Shown here one piece after another: positions 10,441 through 21,216 of a DNA stretch of 64,000 nt; the stretch's first letter is position 1; every line of letters starts with the position of its first letter. Made by a program: the position numbers and the translations under genes. Source of the DNA: Cordylochernes scorpioides (taxonomy: Eukaryota > Arthropoda > Arachnida > Pseudoscorpiones > Chernetidae); NCBI GenBank assembly GCA_030710605.1, contig CP092880.1, forward strand, positions 9,972,072 to 10,036,071, in the 5' to 3' direction. The notes beneath the pieces were generated by a model. That model saw only the letters and a program-made list of their open reading frames with translations, searched no databases and was not told the DNA's origin.

Positions 10441-11040
10441 AAATCCTTTAAATTTTTAACCCGGTCTTTACATGATTTTTTTGGTGCAATATTTATTCCC
10501 TTCTATGAATAGGTCTAGAACAACAGCTGTTCTAAGCCTTAAAATTAAAGTTTAGAACTCTAGGGGTAAGGTATAGAACTTTAGCATATATCAACACATG
10601 CGATGGAAAATTTTAAGGACAATTAAACCTATTAATGTGTCAATGTAAATGTCTGGTACCTTGTAGGTGCAATGTTGAACTATTTCCTATATATGGTTCT
10701 GTTCAATGCCATCACCCCATTGAAACCCCATGTAAATCCTTAGAAAAGGAATAAATGTGCCTATTCCAATGAAGCCTGACAAGAAGAATTATTAAAAGCA
10801 ATGAACCTTAATTGATCTATATTACTACTAACTAACTGAAGAACTAAATAATTTTTTTTCTTTTGTCATTTTTTCTCATAAATATTTGCATACATATGAG
10901 ATAAAACACTAAGGTATCAGTCACTTTTATATAAGTGTCTTTCTTCAATTGTGACTTTCACTCTCTAACATGTTTCAATTAGAAGAAGCTACAAACCACC
11001 CAAAATGATCCTAGCCTGTACCATGCGTAGCTCAAAGTAA
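10441..11040. other. AT-rich sequence without recognised features
   Basis: No splice-bounded frame, RNA gene or repeat shared with the rest of the window was found here. Confidence 0.5.
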
Positions 11041-11785
11041 AAAAAAAAAAAAGAACAAAAATAAAATAGTATGTGACGTTTCGGTAATAGCATTGTTACC
11101 ATCATCAGACAATGTAAATTTTATTTTGTTTGGTGATGGTAACAACGCTGTTACCAAAAACGTCATACACTATTGATAAGGCACAATTTGGATTATAGAT
11201 TATAAACACAAGGTAATAAGACTAAATCCAAATAAATAAATAGTGTGTGACGTTTCGGTAACAGCGTTGTTACCATCTTCAGAAAAAAGTGGGTTTTTTC
11301 TACTTTAATTCTAAGAATAATATTCTGTGTTTCTCAGAAAACTATCTTATATCTTCTTCTTATCTGCTATCTTGTTTACACACTTGATAACAGTAACTAT
11401 TTAAAACATGCTGTGGTAAAATTTCTTATTCAGTATTTTTGTCTGAAGATGGTAACAACACTGTTACCGAAACATCATACACTATTTATTTATTTATTTA
11501 TTTGAATTTGGTCTTATTACCTTGTGTCATACACTATTAATTCATTTGGATTAGGTTATAAACACAAGGTAATAAGACCAAATCCAAATAAATAAATTGT
11601 CTGAAGATGGTAACAATGCTGTTACCGAAACGTCACACACTATTTATTTATTTGGATTTGGTCTTATTACCTTGTGTTTATAATCTACAATCCAAAATGT
11701 GCCTCATCAATTTGGATTAGGTCTTATTTTCTTGTATCTATAATCCAAATTGTGCTTTATCAAAAATTAATTTTATAGCTGAAAC
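11041..11785. repeat. Cluster of hammerhead-like palindromic repeats (family 1)
   Basis: At least three adjoining or nested copies of a repeat. Each arm runs from AAGGCACAATTTGGATTATA through AATAAGACCAAATCCAAATA to GTGTGTGACGTTTCGGTAAC, with the complementary arm facing it. Each arm carries a GGTAACA/TGTTACC hairpin bounded by CTGATGA or CTGAAGA and GAAAC. Spacers of 10 to 160 bp separate the arms. The copies are AT-rich and non-coding. Confidence 0.8.
11072..11111 (-). ncRNA. Hammerhead-ribozyme-like motif (family 1)
   Basis: Read on the minus strand: a TGT strand, the core CTGATGA, one extra T, a stem of GGTAACA/TATTACC-like pairing, GAAAC, GTC and ACA. TGT and ACA would give a 3-bp stem I, and GTC is a permitted cleavage triplet. 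The ACGU between GAAA and the cleavage site leaves no loop for a monomeric stem III, but it is self-complementary and would pair in a dimer. The extra T after the core departs from the canonical fold. Activity is not demonstrated. Confidence 0.45.
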
Positions 11786-12421
11786 TATCAACATACACAG
11801 TAGAACTTACATAAGTGAACACTCCGGCTAGCAAACACCTCTAGACAATTTTCACTATAAGAAAACCAATGGGAACAATTAATTAACTTCTTTTCCTGTA
11901 TGAGGAACTTTCTCTTTAAAGGAGACTGGTTTGGCAACTTGCTGCTGTTCTTCAGAGAGAGGTTCAACTATTGGTAACTCCACTTGGACAAAGTTGGCAT
12001 TTAAAGACCACTGAATGCGGAATAGATATCAGAAAAAAATGCTGTTTTACAAAATAACAAAATGTCACCAATACTCCCCTCTGAATTAAATAAAACACAT
12101 CCTTAATGACTTGACACATTCTATGCAAATATTTTAGGTCAGAAAGTGTGTGCCTGGTTTTGCAAGAGAACCTTTAAAAATATTAATTATTTTAACTTAT
12201 AAACTGTCTCAAAAAAAATTTTGTATACTATATTATTATAAGTGAGCAGTTGTCAGTTTGGATTCTTGGAACATCTCTAATTATGAATGTTGTGTCTCCA
12301 TGTTCTTACAACTACTCCAGGTCACCGAGATCCATTAAGTGAGAGATAAAACCTTTATTGCCTCATAAACACTAATATGACTGAACGAACTATTTACAAA
12401 TTAATGATATATATATATTTA
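11786..12421. other. AT-rich sequence without recognised features
   Basis: A CAGTAGAAC start near 11803 resembles the end of the MITE family seen at 33385, but the rest does not match. No gene is visible. Confidence 0.5.
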
Positions 12422-12758
12422 TGTGATATGATCCTGTCGACTTTCAATGTGACACTATAGTGGTAAATGTGGTGAGGAGAGAAATAATCACACGACGAGT
12501 TGTTAGAACAATCATCCAGGCAGCCAGCCGAGAGAGAGCGAGCGAGACGTTATCCGCTGAACGACTGTTTTTCCCTGTGTACACAACCGGGGGGCTAACC
12601 AGGAAAGTCGCCAGGTGGTGACGGTCCCCCCCCCCTCAGGAATGTGGCCAAAGATGGTCGTAAGTTAGTTGTCTAAAGTGTCTCGCTTTAGCTGCCCAGC
12701 TCTCTCTCGTTGGCTGTTGGTTTGTTTTATTAATCCTGGAAGAGCATATATTATGACA
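12422..12758 (-). repeat. LTR (3' on minus strand)
   Basis: Matches 14937-15272 at roughly 97%. Contains a GAGAGAGCGAGCGAGAC block and a run of C near 12628-12636 that differs in length between the two copies. Confidence 0.85.
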
Positions 12759-14572
12759 TATGGCCCCCGTCGAAGAAGGCTGAACATGGTTTAAGTATAT
12801 TTAAAGCTGGAGAAGCCAGGAATAGAGAAAATAATTTTACAGTTAAAATTAGTTAAGGTAATGGTGACATAGTTTTATGTAAATAAAATATTGTATAGTA
12901 CACAAGTAAATATTATTTACAAGCAGTTTTACAACACCGGGGAGTTTGACATTTAAGGAAATCTTTGAAAATATCAAGGTTATAAAAGGCTATATACAAC
13001 AAAATCTAATGTATTATAAGGGAAATGATATGGAGGAGTGTGAACAACGAGAAGAAGAGTTACATACATATGGTGAAATTCTGAAGATCATTAAGACTGG
13101 GGAACTCTACACTTTAAGATATTTTTCAGGCGGACATGGCAAGGGGAAACTTGTCATGGGCTTTCTATGCTATAAGTGTAGAGTACGAGAAATGAGGTTG
13201 AGGTTGGCAATTGTGTGAGCTCAGGACTGAGGTAAATATCGAACTACAAACAATGTTAGAATTTCGGCGAACAGAGCGAGGGGAAACTTGCTTTGGGCCA
13301 ATCTAACTTATCTATGCAGTTACTTGTGTAGCGAGTCCGAGGGGAAAAGTCCCGTGTGTAGGTGAGAAAGTCGAACGGACTTATATTTAATTTGCGGAAA
13401 GTATGCGCGCACAGTGCCAAAAATTGGGACGAGGACTGCGTTGTCCGTTACAAGTGACAAGCTGCTCGGACACGAGGTGTTTGAACTGTCGTGGGAGCTT
13501 GTGCAAGGCGATGATTTCGCGGTGGGTTGAAAGTAAGACCCATGTCTGCGCGAAATGATGACGGACCGGACAAAATCAGCGACGATGTTTAACGTACCTC
13601 CGTGGGAAATATCGGAGGTAGGCTATATCGTGCTGGTTTGGACAATGGACAAACATAGATTTGAAGACAGGGTCCGTGTGGCGAACGTGTGGCGCGAGAA
13701 GAAGAAGCGAACTGTGTCGCTCGATGCAGATTGTTCAAGTGCGAACAAAAAGGGGTTGATAAATATCTAGCAGTTAGTCAATCTGCACCCTGTGACGAAC
13801 ACACCATTGGCTAGATGGTGTGGGTCGGTGGATATGCTAGAGATGAACTACGAAATATATTATCATAAATGAAGGGCGAAGGTTAGTATTTTGAAATGAC
13901 AATATAGAAGTTCGATAATTGATTAATCAATAATTCTATAAAAGGTCCTGAGCTGGTATAAGGTTAACAAAGTTGTAAGAATGAGAGAGGCATTCAGGGG
14001 AAGATAGATAAGAGTCACCAAGGGTTGGTTGTAAGCAAGGCTCACATGATGGTTGAAATTCTTCGACGCCTGTTTTACAGGGTGAATTTTGAATCGATTA
14101 GGGAAAGAAATTATTTTTCGTGAGCCGTGCTTACAAGTAGGAGAGGTCATATATAAATAGGTATACAAAAGTTTAGGTGCTGGAGGCATATTTTTATAGA
14201 TAAATTGATTATGAAAAAAATATTGTTAATAGTAAAAATCGCAAAGCATTAATGAGTAGAATTCCAATTTTTTTTTTTTTTTTTTTTAAGAGTTTTTTTT
14301 TTTTTTTTAAAGAGTTACGTTAAAAATGGAAATTATTTAATTAAAATAACGATTGTTAAATTCTACTGGTAAGGTAACTAATTAAATGAGTTACAAATAT
14401 CTAGATAAATAGTATGAAGCATAAAATCATTGTTAATAGGCATGGAGAGAATAAATGGAGCTAATTATGTAAATATTGGGACAATTTACAAGGAATGACT
14501 TATTTAAAGAATGAATGGAAGGGGTAAAACAATTTCACTTACAGGTCATGCTAGCCTAGAGAGCAGGTAAGT

Positions 14573-14779
14573 TCATTGAGATTCGGGAGAGTTCTGTCTG
14601 TGACACTGAGCGTACCAGTGTTGTACATCACAGTAGCGGCAGGGATATGGCGGAGTCTTGTCCATGATGATGGAAGGTGTCCTGCTCTGGCACGGTGGTC
14701 GTTCTTGGGTAGATCTAGTGCTGGAAGAAGTGTGTGGCAGCTCCATCTCCGTCGTAGGTGAATACTTCTTCGGGATCAC
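14573..14779 (-). pseudogene. Gag zinc-knuckle fragment
   Basis: This 68-codon minus-strand frame contains CRYCDVQHWYAQC. That is a CX2CX3HX4C arrangement, close to the CX2CX4HX4C nucleocapsid zinc knuckle that binds element RNA. It lies near the 5' LTR on the minus strand, where gag should be. A Ser/Thr/Pro-rich stretch precedes the knuckle. The rest of gag and all of pol are missing or unrecognisable. Confidence 0.55.
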
Positions 14780-14936
14780 GGTTCAAAGGTTGGCGAAGAA
14801 GGGGTTGAGGGCTCGAAGAGGAGTGGCTACAGTTGAGTTGGGTTTGGCCGATCATCGTGGCTTGGCTTCTTGTTTCTTCATACTCCGGTATATGAGGGAT
14901 TTGCTTCCCGGCCAGGTCTTATCCTGTCGACTCTTC

Positions 14937-15272
14937 TGTGATATGATCCTGTCGACTTTCAATGTGGGAATATAGTGGTAAATGTGGTGAGGAGAGAAAT
15001 AATCACACGACGAGTTGTTAGAGCAATCATCCAGGCAGCCAGCCGAGAGAGAGCGAGCGAGACGTTATCCGCTGAACGACTGTTTTCCCTGTGTACACAA
15101 CCGGGGGGCTAACCAGGATAGTCGCCAGGTGGTGACGGCCCCCCCCCCTCAGGAATGTGGCCAAAAATGGCCGTAAGTTAGTTGTCTAAAGTGTCTCGCT
15201 TTTAGCTGCCCAGCTCTCTCTCATTGGCTGTTGGTTTGTTTTATTAATCCTGGAAGAGCATATATTATGACA
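14937..15272 (-). repeat. LTR (5' on minus strand)
   Basis: Partner of 12422-12758, starting TGTGATATG and ending ATGACA. Confidence 0.85.
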
Positions 15273-15399
15273 TATATACATAAAAATAATTAACATAGTA
15301 ACACAAACAAACACTATGCAAAACCTTATTTGCATATCACGACAATTTATCTAAACATAACTATTGTTATGCAAAATACCACAATGAAAAATAGCTAAA

Positions 15400-15613
15400 A
15401 AGTGAAATAGTACTGGGGTCAGGTAGATAAATGAAGAAAAAGACATCTGATTGTGCTTGCGCCATCTGTCTGAATAAATGTCAACTAATCATTGATTTCT
15501 AATTATTCCAAAATTGGCCAAATACCTATTCTTAATTACTTAAGAAATGCTAACCACATAGGTGCTTGGGGCTGTTGGCCCTCATCAGCGTGGTGCAAGC
15601 TGTACCTAAACTA
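15400..15613 (-). repeat. Hammerhead-like repeat family 2, degenerate copy
   Basis: Read on the minus strand this matches 23281-23510: GGTACAGCTTG, CTGATGAGGGCCAACAGCCC, GTTAGCATTTCTTAAG, then AATTGGCCAAATAC-type sequence. The core keeps CTGATGA and the GGGC/GCCC hairpin, but the following GAAAC has become CAAGC, so a ribozyme would be dead. The BEL element inserted immediately beside it. Confidence 0.6.
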
Positions 15614-15615
15614 CC

Positions 15616-15944
15616 TGTTTGTGGCTTGAATGTTCAGTAAAAGATACTAAGAAGCACTTTGCCACTTGTCTTGAATTAGTTTTATTGTCTTTGGTTTTAG
15701 AGTTATGAATAGCTACCACATGAATTTAGATTACATGAATTTGACTTAGATTTTGATACTAGTGGTAGAGAGAGTGAGAAAACAAAAAAACTTAATTAAC
15801 CAAACTGGAAATTTACATACATGTTGATTGCTTTAAAATTTACATATTAAAGATTTATATTGTACAATTGAATTTAGAATATTTTGGCTTAATTTTCATA
15901 TATAAAATTGAATTTAAGGAAATTATTAACTATAGGATCCAACA
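15616..15944 (-). repeat. BEL element LTR (3' on minus strand)
   Basis: Begins TGTTTGTGGC and ends GGATCCAACA on the plus strand. I found no difference from 20348-20676. Confidence 0.95.
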
Positions 15945-16059
15945 TACTCCCCCGGCTGGGAAGAGATGACCAGAAAAGAAAAAAAAAAAAAAAAAAAGAG
16001 TTCCAATAGTATAGATGCTGGACTAATTGATTCCGACTATGTAGCTAAGATTACAATTC

Positions 16060-19000
16060 TCATTGTTTGAAAGGTAATGGAATCAGCTTCCATCTTTGAG
16101 TATCCGATTGAGGTGAATCTTGGATGAGATTTTCAGATTCGTTGGCCAGTTCTCTTTCGGGAACTGCTGGATTATCAGACTCTGCGGCTGCTAAGTCGGA
16201 TTCAATAGGATCTTCCCAAGTTTTTGATTCAGCTTTTATGCATGAGCCTTGTTCGGTCGATTCCTCTAAATGTTCTTTGGAGAGTTGTCGACTTTCTGCC
16301 GCCTTCTCAAAATCTTCCAGATTGACTGCCTTTTCTAAAGCTTCGGGTCTTAAGACTTCTTTCTTCAAGATTTCTGGCCATTCTATATATGCCGATGAAC
16401 TGTAATTTTCATCGTCGTCTTCAGATTCCTTGACGTCTTCTAAGCATAGAGAATCGATGGGTTTCCAGCGGGATAATTTAGCCTTTTCACCGCTCTGTAG
16501 ATAATCCTTTGTTGATGTATCCACAATTTCAACAGATACAGCTTTCTCTTTGCTTGCCGATTCATTAGCTTCTATATAAACATTGATTATGCCACTGGTA
16601 GCCTCTTTAGGTCGATTAAGATCAGCTTCAACTACATTGAGGTGAGCTGAGTCATCATGGCACAGTTCTTTCTTATCCAGAGCTTCTACACTGACCACTG
16701 GTTCTTTCGAATATTTGCCTTCCGATTTATCAATAACCGAAACTTCGGAGAATTCAATTTTTGGAGTCCCGATATCCCTGTTAGACTCTTCGTCTTCAAT
16801 GACAAAAGTGGTTTCTAAAATTGAAGAATCTTCTTGATTCTCATCAATAGCCTCAGGAATGTCGGCATTCTCAGTTAAGAGATTTTTGATAAGTGATTCC
16901 TGGCGTGGGGGTTTTGGTTGTAAGAGAGGGAATTTTTGATTTTCATTTAAATAGGAATACTTGAGTCTACCTCCAACTCTTAGAAGTCCTTGAGTGTCTA
17001 AGAAGGGATTTAGAGAAGTTAGCTTGTTGGACAGAGGTAGTTGCTTGTTTGACTTCAGTAATTTTATTTCCGTGCAGAATTCAACTTGCTGAATTGATTT
17101 GACTAAGACTTGAATTGCCTTTGTTAATTCTCTTGTTGTCAAAGGTCCTTTCTGACGAATTGGATCAAAGAGGAGGCAATTGTAGTAGAATCTCCAACAC
17201 CAAGCTGTGATTCGGATCAATTTGGTCATTGTGGAATACCTTACAATGAATTCTAGATTTAACATAGTTTCTGAATTTTGAATTAAGGTTGTTTGATCCA
17301 ACACTTGACCCTCACCGACTTCTTCTTGAATGATATTGAGATTTACTTGGGTTGGTGAAGAAGGAATATATCGAACATTATTTTCTTGAAGCCAAATAGG
17401 ACCCCGCCACCAAATTCTATGATTGACCAAGTCTTGAGGCATGATTTCTCTTGATGCGCAATCAGCTGGATTATCTTGACTGGATACATGGAACCAATCA
17501 GTGATTTGAGTCAAATTTTGAATTGACGACACTCTGTTCGAAACAAAGGCCTTCCATCTGCTGGCATCTGATCTTATCCAATCTATGCAGATTTGTGAAT
17601 CAGTCCACAAAAAGGTTTTGTCAGGTTGAAAAGGAAATGATTCAAGAATGACTTGATTCAGTTGAGCCAAAAGCAATGCTGCACTTAGTTCAAGTCTTGG
17701 AATTGTGATGGTCTTTAATGGTGCAACCTTAGTTTTTGAGGTTATCAGATTGATTTTGATCTTTTGAATTTTGAATCTAGTTTTCAAGTAAAAAACTGCT
17801 GAATAAGCATTAAGGGATGCATCACAAAATCCATGTAGTTGTAATTCTTCTATTTCAGAAGATGAACTGTTCAGGTATCTTGGTATTTTGATTTCCTTTA
17901 GGCACGATAGTTGAGTTTGGAATTTATTCCAATTTGACTTTATATCTGATTCAATTGGTTCATCCCATGAAGTTTTCTCAGTAGGAAGTTGACGTTTTCG
18001 CCTATAATAGGGTGGTGGCTTTATCTTAGGAATAATCGAAGTTTCTTTCTTAGATGAGAGTGGTTCACTTGACTGAGAAGCGAGAGGTTGTTCTGGAGTG
18101 GATGGTTGACTTGATTCAGAAGGAAGTAATTGGTTTTGTTTAGAAGTAATTTGTGGAGTTAACTTGGAGATACGTGACCTTTTAGATTTACTTGGAATTT
18201 CTTCAGATTTACTTGGATTATCTTCGGATCTACTTAGATTTTCTTCAGATTTACTTGAATTATCTTCAGATTTACTTGGATTATCCTGTAGCCCTTTTTC
18301 CAATGCTTGAGATCTTGAATCACCTAAATTGGGTGTTGATTTAAAAGGGAGATTGACTGAATATCTGCCCTCAATGTCTCTTTGGAGGTTTGACTTGAAT
18401 AATATCTCACAGGCATTCTTTGTACCCAACTGGGCCTTAGAAATTGGGACATCTTCAAGTTCCCAGAATTTTCTTATGCTGGAATCAAGTTCAGTGGTAC
18501 AGTGGTTGATTACCGAAGTATTCGACTTAATAGTTGAATGGATTCTCCCAGAAACAAGCCAACCTAACTTGGTATTAAGTGCTATAGGATGGTGCTTTAA
18601 GTCTGTTTTATGACCTAGAATTATTTCTACAAAGGTATCTGCACCCAAAATTAGGTCTATGGGCTTGGTGACATAGAATTCTGGGTCTGCCAAGAGCAAA
18701 TTTTCTAAATGAGGAAAGTCTGCTGACTGAATTTGGAAGTTTGGAAGGTCTGCAGTTACCCTCCCAACCACAAATGCTCTGGCAGAAAATAATTGATCAT
18801 TATGATGTGGGGTGAACTCTATTTCAACCTGCGATGTTGTTCTGTTGACAACAATGTCACCTACACCTTTTAGTGTATAAGAATTTTTCCTTTTTTCAAG
18901 TCCCAACTTGTGGCAACATTGTTCTGAAATTAGGCTTATTTGGGACCCATTGTCCACTAATGCTCTACATAGCACAAATGAGCCATCCTTCGCCTTGACT

Positions 19001-20271
19001 TTAATAAGGGCTGTTGACAGTAGAATATTTGTTTCCGTTTCCAAAGGCATCGCATTACAGATGGTATTTGTTGAAATCAACATCTCTTGAGAGGTTGTTG
19101 GTTGTGGAATGGATGGTTCAGAGTTGTATTCATGCAGAAGAGTATGATGGTTCTGCTTGCAGTTTTTACATCTTGATGTGATGAGACATTTGGATATCTC
19201 ATGATTTGCTCTAAGGCAATTTTGACAAAGTTTATGTTTTTTAACTAATTCCCATTTTTTAGGCAAGGGAAGATTTATGAATCTCTGGCAGTCATTTAGT
19301 TTATGAATTTGATGACATAAAATACAATTTTGACCTTTGTTGACATAAAGGCCATGAGCCATCATATTTTTGCTAGAGGTTTTTTGTTCCTGGAACAAAG
19401 GAATTCTCATACCTTGCAGGCTTCTAGCATGTTTTTCTAAAAAATTCACAAAGTTTTCAAATGTTGGATATTCTTCATTTTGAAGGGTTAATTCCCATTC
19501 TTTCCTGAGGGCTTCACCGATTCTTTTTTCAAAAAAATTGATCAGGATTAGATCTGTTAATGTGTTTTTCTCAAGTCCTAGCACTGAGAGATTTCTAATG
19601 CCTTCATTGCAAACATCAAGGATTTCATAGAGAGAACCAGCCGAAATAGATTTTAATGGCCTTATGGAGAATATTTTGTTGATTTGTGAAAAAGCCAATT
19701 CTCTTCTGTTATTAAATCTATTGCATAAGGTATCCCATGCTTGCTGGTAGTTTTTGTCAGAAATGGGAAAACCCCGAATCAACTTTTCCGCAGGACCCTT
19801 AACAGATGCATTTAGATATTGAAATTTTTGTATTTCAGTTAGTGTTTGATTTGAATTAATGGTGGAGTTAAATATTTCTCTAAAACTAAGCCAATTGGCT
19901 GAATCACCATTGAAAATGGGTAAATTTATCTTAGGTAAATTAACATTGGATTCGGGCAGTTGTTTATCACTATGAGTATTTTCTTTGGTTTCAATCAAAG
20001 ATAAAGCCTCTTCAATAGACACCAACATATTAAAAATATCCTTCTTGGCCTTTGAATAATCGTCATATTGTGTATCATCTAACTCTGATTCTAATAATGT
20101 GTTGATAACTTGATTTAGGCTAATTTTCCTTTCATTAACTTCTTGTTGGAATAGCTTTAATCCATGTATGTTTTTAGATTCTACAATAGCTTTATTCTCT
20201 GATTCCAGATCCTTTATTTCCTGAATAATAAAGTTGAATTTGTGCCGAATTTTAACTTCTGATTTGGGCAT
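16060..20271 (-). CDS. BEL/Pao Gag-protease-RNase H polyprotein, RT and IN deleted
   Basis: One uninterrupted frame of 1403 residues. Residues 1-100 are coiled-coil-like. Residues 113-300 carry the Pao gag domain (LPKINLPIFNGDSANWLSF). Residues 315-380 hold Cys/His zinc-binding motifs (CILCHQIHKLNDC, CQNCLRANHEISKC, CKNCKQNHHTLLH). The protease loop VDNGSQISLIS has its Asp at residue 440. After the usual RT entry (NLGDSRSQALEKG, near 650) the RT fingers and palm are absent, and in their place is a Ser/Lys/Glu/Pro-rich stretch (663-760) with DNPSKSE-type repeats. Homology resumes at the RT C-terminus (TSWDEPIESDI, 768) and runs through a complete RNase H (D817, E861, D891, D937). Pre-integrase motif GLLRVGGRL appears near 1095-1103. 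The integrase is then replaced by about 270 acidic, low-complexity residues. It could supply Gag and protease but cannot reverse-transcribe or integrate alone. Start chosen as the first ATG after the primer-binding site. Confidence 0.9.
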   Translation of the reverse strand: MPKSEVKIRHKFNFIIQEIKDLESENKAIVESKNIHGLKLFQQEVNERKISLNQVINTLLESELDDTQYDDYSKAKKDIFNMLVSIEEALSLIETKENTHSDKQLPESNVNLPKINLPIFNGDSANWLSFREIFNSTINSNQTLTEIQKFQYLNASVKGPAEKLIRGFPISDKNYQQAWDTLCNRFNNRRELAFSQINKIFSIRPLKSISAGSLYEILDVCNEGIRNLSVLGLEKNTLTDLILINFFEKRIGEALRKEWELTLQNEEYPTFENFVNFLEKHARSLQGMRIPLFQEQKTSSKNMMAHGLYVNKGQNCILCHQIHKLNDCQRFINLPLPKKWELVKKHKLCQNCLRANHEISKCLITSRCKNCKQNHHTLLHEYNSEPSIPQPTTSQEMLISTNTICNAMPLETETNILLSTALIKVKAKDGSFVLCRALVDNGSQISLISEQCCHKLGLEKRKNSYTLKGVGDIVVNRTTSQVEIEFTPHHNDQLFSARAFVVGRVTADLPNFQIQSADFPHLENLLLADPEFYVTKPIDLILGADTFVEIILGHKTDLKHHPIALNTKLGWLVSGRIHSTIKSNTSVINHCTTELDSSIRKFWELEDVPISKAQLGTKNACEILFKSNLQRDIEGRYSVNLPFKSTPNLGDSRSQALEKGLQDNPSKSEDNSSKSEENLSRSEDNPSKSEEIPSKSKRSRISKLTPQITSKQNQLLPSESSQPSTPEQPLASQSSEPLSSKKETSIIPKIKPPPYYRRKRQLPTEKTSWDEPIESDIKSNWNKFQTQLSCLKEIKIPRYLNSSSSEIEELQLHGFCDASLNAYSAVFYLKTRFKIQKIKINLITSKTKVAPLKTITIPRLELSAALLLAQLNQVILESFPFQPDKTFLWTDSQICIDWIRSDASRWKAFVSNRVSSIQNLTQITDWFHVSSQDNPADCASREIMPQDLVNHRIWWRGPIWLQENNVRYIPSSPTQVNLNIIQEEVGEGQVLDQTTLIQNSETMLNLEFIVRYSTMTKLIRITAWCWRFYYNCLLFDPIRQKGPLTTRELTKAIQVLVKSIQQVEFCTEIKLLKSNKQLPLSNKLTSLNPFLDTQGLLRVGGRLKYSYLNENQKFPLLQPKPPRQESLIKNLLTENADIPEAIDENQEDSSILETTFVIEDEESNRDIGTPKIEFSEVSVIDKSEGKYSKEPVVSVEALDKKELCHDDSAHLNVVEADLNRPKEATSGIINVYIEANESASKEKAVSVEIVDTSTKDYLQSGEKAKLSRWKPIDSLCLEDVKESEDDDENYSSSAYIEWPEILKKEVLRPEALEKAVNLEDFEKAAESRQLSKEHLEESTEQGSCIKAESKTWEDPIESDLAAAESDNPAVPERELANESENLIQDSPQSDTQRWKLIPLPFKQ

Positions 20272-20327
20272 GACTTTATTTTAAGAATTTTAAGTTTTCA
20301 AATGGCTTACCTTATTTTTTTAAAGTA

Positions 20328-20344
20328 TCCGGCTCGAGGGACCA
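20328..20344 (-). promoter_or_regulatory. tRNA primer-binding site of BEL element
   Basis: On the minus strand TGGTCCCTCGAGCCGGA begins three bases after the 5' LTR. It would pair with a tRNA 3' end finishing in CCA, priming minus-strand DNA synthesis. The tRNA identity cannot be fixed from the sequence alone. Confidence 0.75.
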
Positions 20345-20347
20345 TAA

Positions 20348-20676
20348 TGTTTGTGGCTTGAATGTTCAGTAAAAGATACTAAGAAGCACTTTGCCACTTG
20401 TCTTGAATTAGTTTTATTGTCTTTGGTTTTAGAGTTATGAATAGCTACCACATGAATTTAGATTACATGAATTTGACTTAGATTTTGATACTAGTGGTAG
20501 AGAGAGTGAGAAAACAAAAAAACTTAATTAACCAAACTGGAAATTTACATACATGTTGATTGCTTTAAAATTTACATATTAAAGATTTATATTGTACAAT
20601 TGAATTTAGAATATTTTGGCTTAATTTTCATATATAAAATTGAATTTAAGGAAATTATTAACTATAGGATCCAACA
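20348..20676 (-). repeat. BEL element LTR (5' on minus strand)
   Basis: Partner of 15616-15944, followed by the target duplication CTACC. Confidence 0.95.
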
Positions 20677-20940
20677 CTACCAAAAAAATTGGTCCTTGAG
20701 GTATCATGAAAAATCTTAATGTATCCCATCATATACCAGTAATTTCACTTTTGTACTATTTTTTTTACATTGTTTGGCGTTCTTACATCCTGCTGGCCTT
20801 ATAAACCAGTTTCATGATTTTTCAGGATGCCTGAAAGACCAAATTGGGCCAAACATATTGGAACTTACAGCACCATTTCAGACAAAAATAGGATTAATCA
20901 CATACCTCTTATACATAGAACTTTTACACTCTTTAGTTTT

Positions 20941-21216
20941 TGGCCATGATAATCATGGTGGGTAGAAGTAGGCGACTGCTTTAACTGTAAGTTCACCAAT
21001 GTCTACACATATGAAAAGCAGTTCGACTTTGCACTTACAAATGTGCCAGAGCCCCGTTTGGTTACTTGCACTCAATGGTGGGGTTGGACTTTTGAAAGAA
21101 TCGGGGGCCATTGGAGCATTTTTTTTTAAATAAGAAAAAAGTGCCCAATGTGGGAATCGTACCCGGGTCGTAGCGGTTGGAAAGCCAACGGTTTAGACCA
21201 TCCTTCCACCGACCCC
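20941..21216 (-). repeat. tRNA-headed SINE (family A), copy 1
   Basis: Read on the minus strand it starts GGGGTCGGTGGAAGGATGG with a B-box-like GGGTACGATTCCC, then a poly-T/A linker, then a body ending in CCACCATGATTATCATGGCC. Related copies lie at 22930-23130, 25365-25675, 29060-29205 and 63045-63354. An internal RNA polymerase III promoter from the tRNA-like head would drive transcription. Confidence 0.8.

Larger units (their letters stand above)
12422..15272 (-). mobile_element. Short non-autonomous LTR retrotransposon
   Basis: Direct repeats 12422-12758 and 14937-15272, starting TGTGATATGATCC and ending TTATGACA, enclose a 2.2-kb interior. About ten differences in 337 bp separate the LTRs, so this copy is older than the one at 928. 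The sequence just inside both elements is similar (GGGGCCAT next to the 3' LTR on the minus strand; GTCGACAGGAT next to the 5' LTR), which makes them relatives. Only a gag zinc-knuckle fragment is recognisable inside. No perfect target duplication was found. Confidence 0.75.
15616..20676 (-). mobile_element. BEL/Pao LTR retrotransposon lacking RT core and integrase
   Basis: Two 329-bp LTRs (15616-15944 and 20348-20676) appear identical base for base and are flanked by the perfect 5-bp duplication CTACC (15611-15615 and 20677-20681). On the minus strand a primer-binding site (20328-20344) follows the 5' LTR, one 1403-codon ORF fills the interior, and CCGGGGGAGTA precedes the 3' LTR as a polypurine tract. 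The insertion is therefore recent, although the ORF lacks the enzymes needed for its own movement. Confidence 0.95.

Noticed and set aside
16060..20271. BEL ORF as a domesticated host gene
   Set aside because: It has identical flanking LTRs, a primer-binding site, a polypurine tract and a target duplication, so it is a recent insertion and not a settled host gene.
21121..21216. Free-standing tRNA gene in SINE heads
   Set aside because: Box B is present, but the stems are disrupted and the same head recurs in several SINE copies, so it is a SINE promoter and not a tRNA gene.
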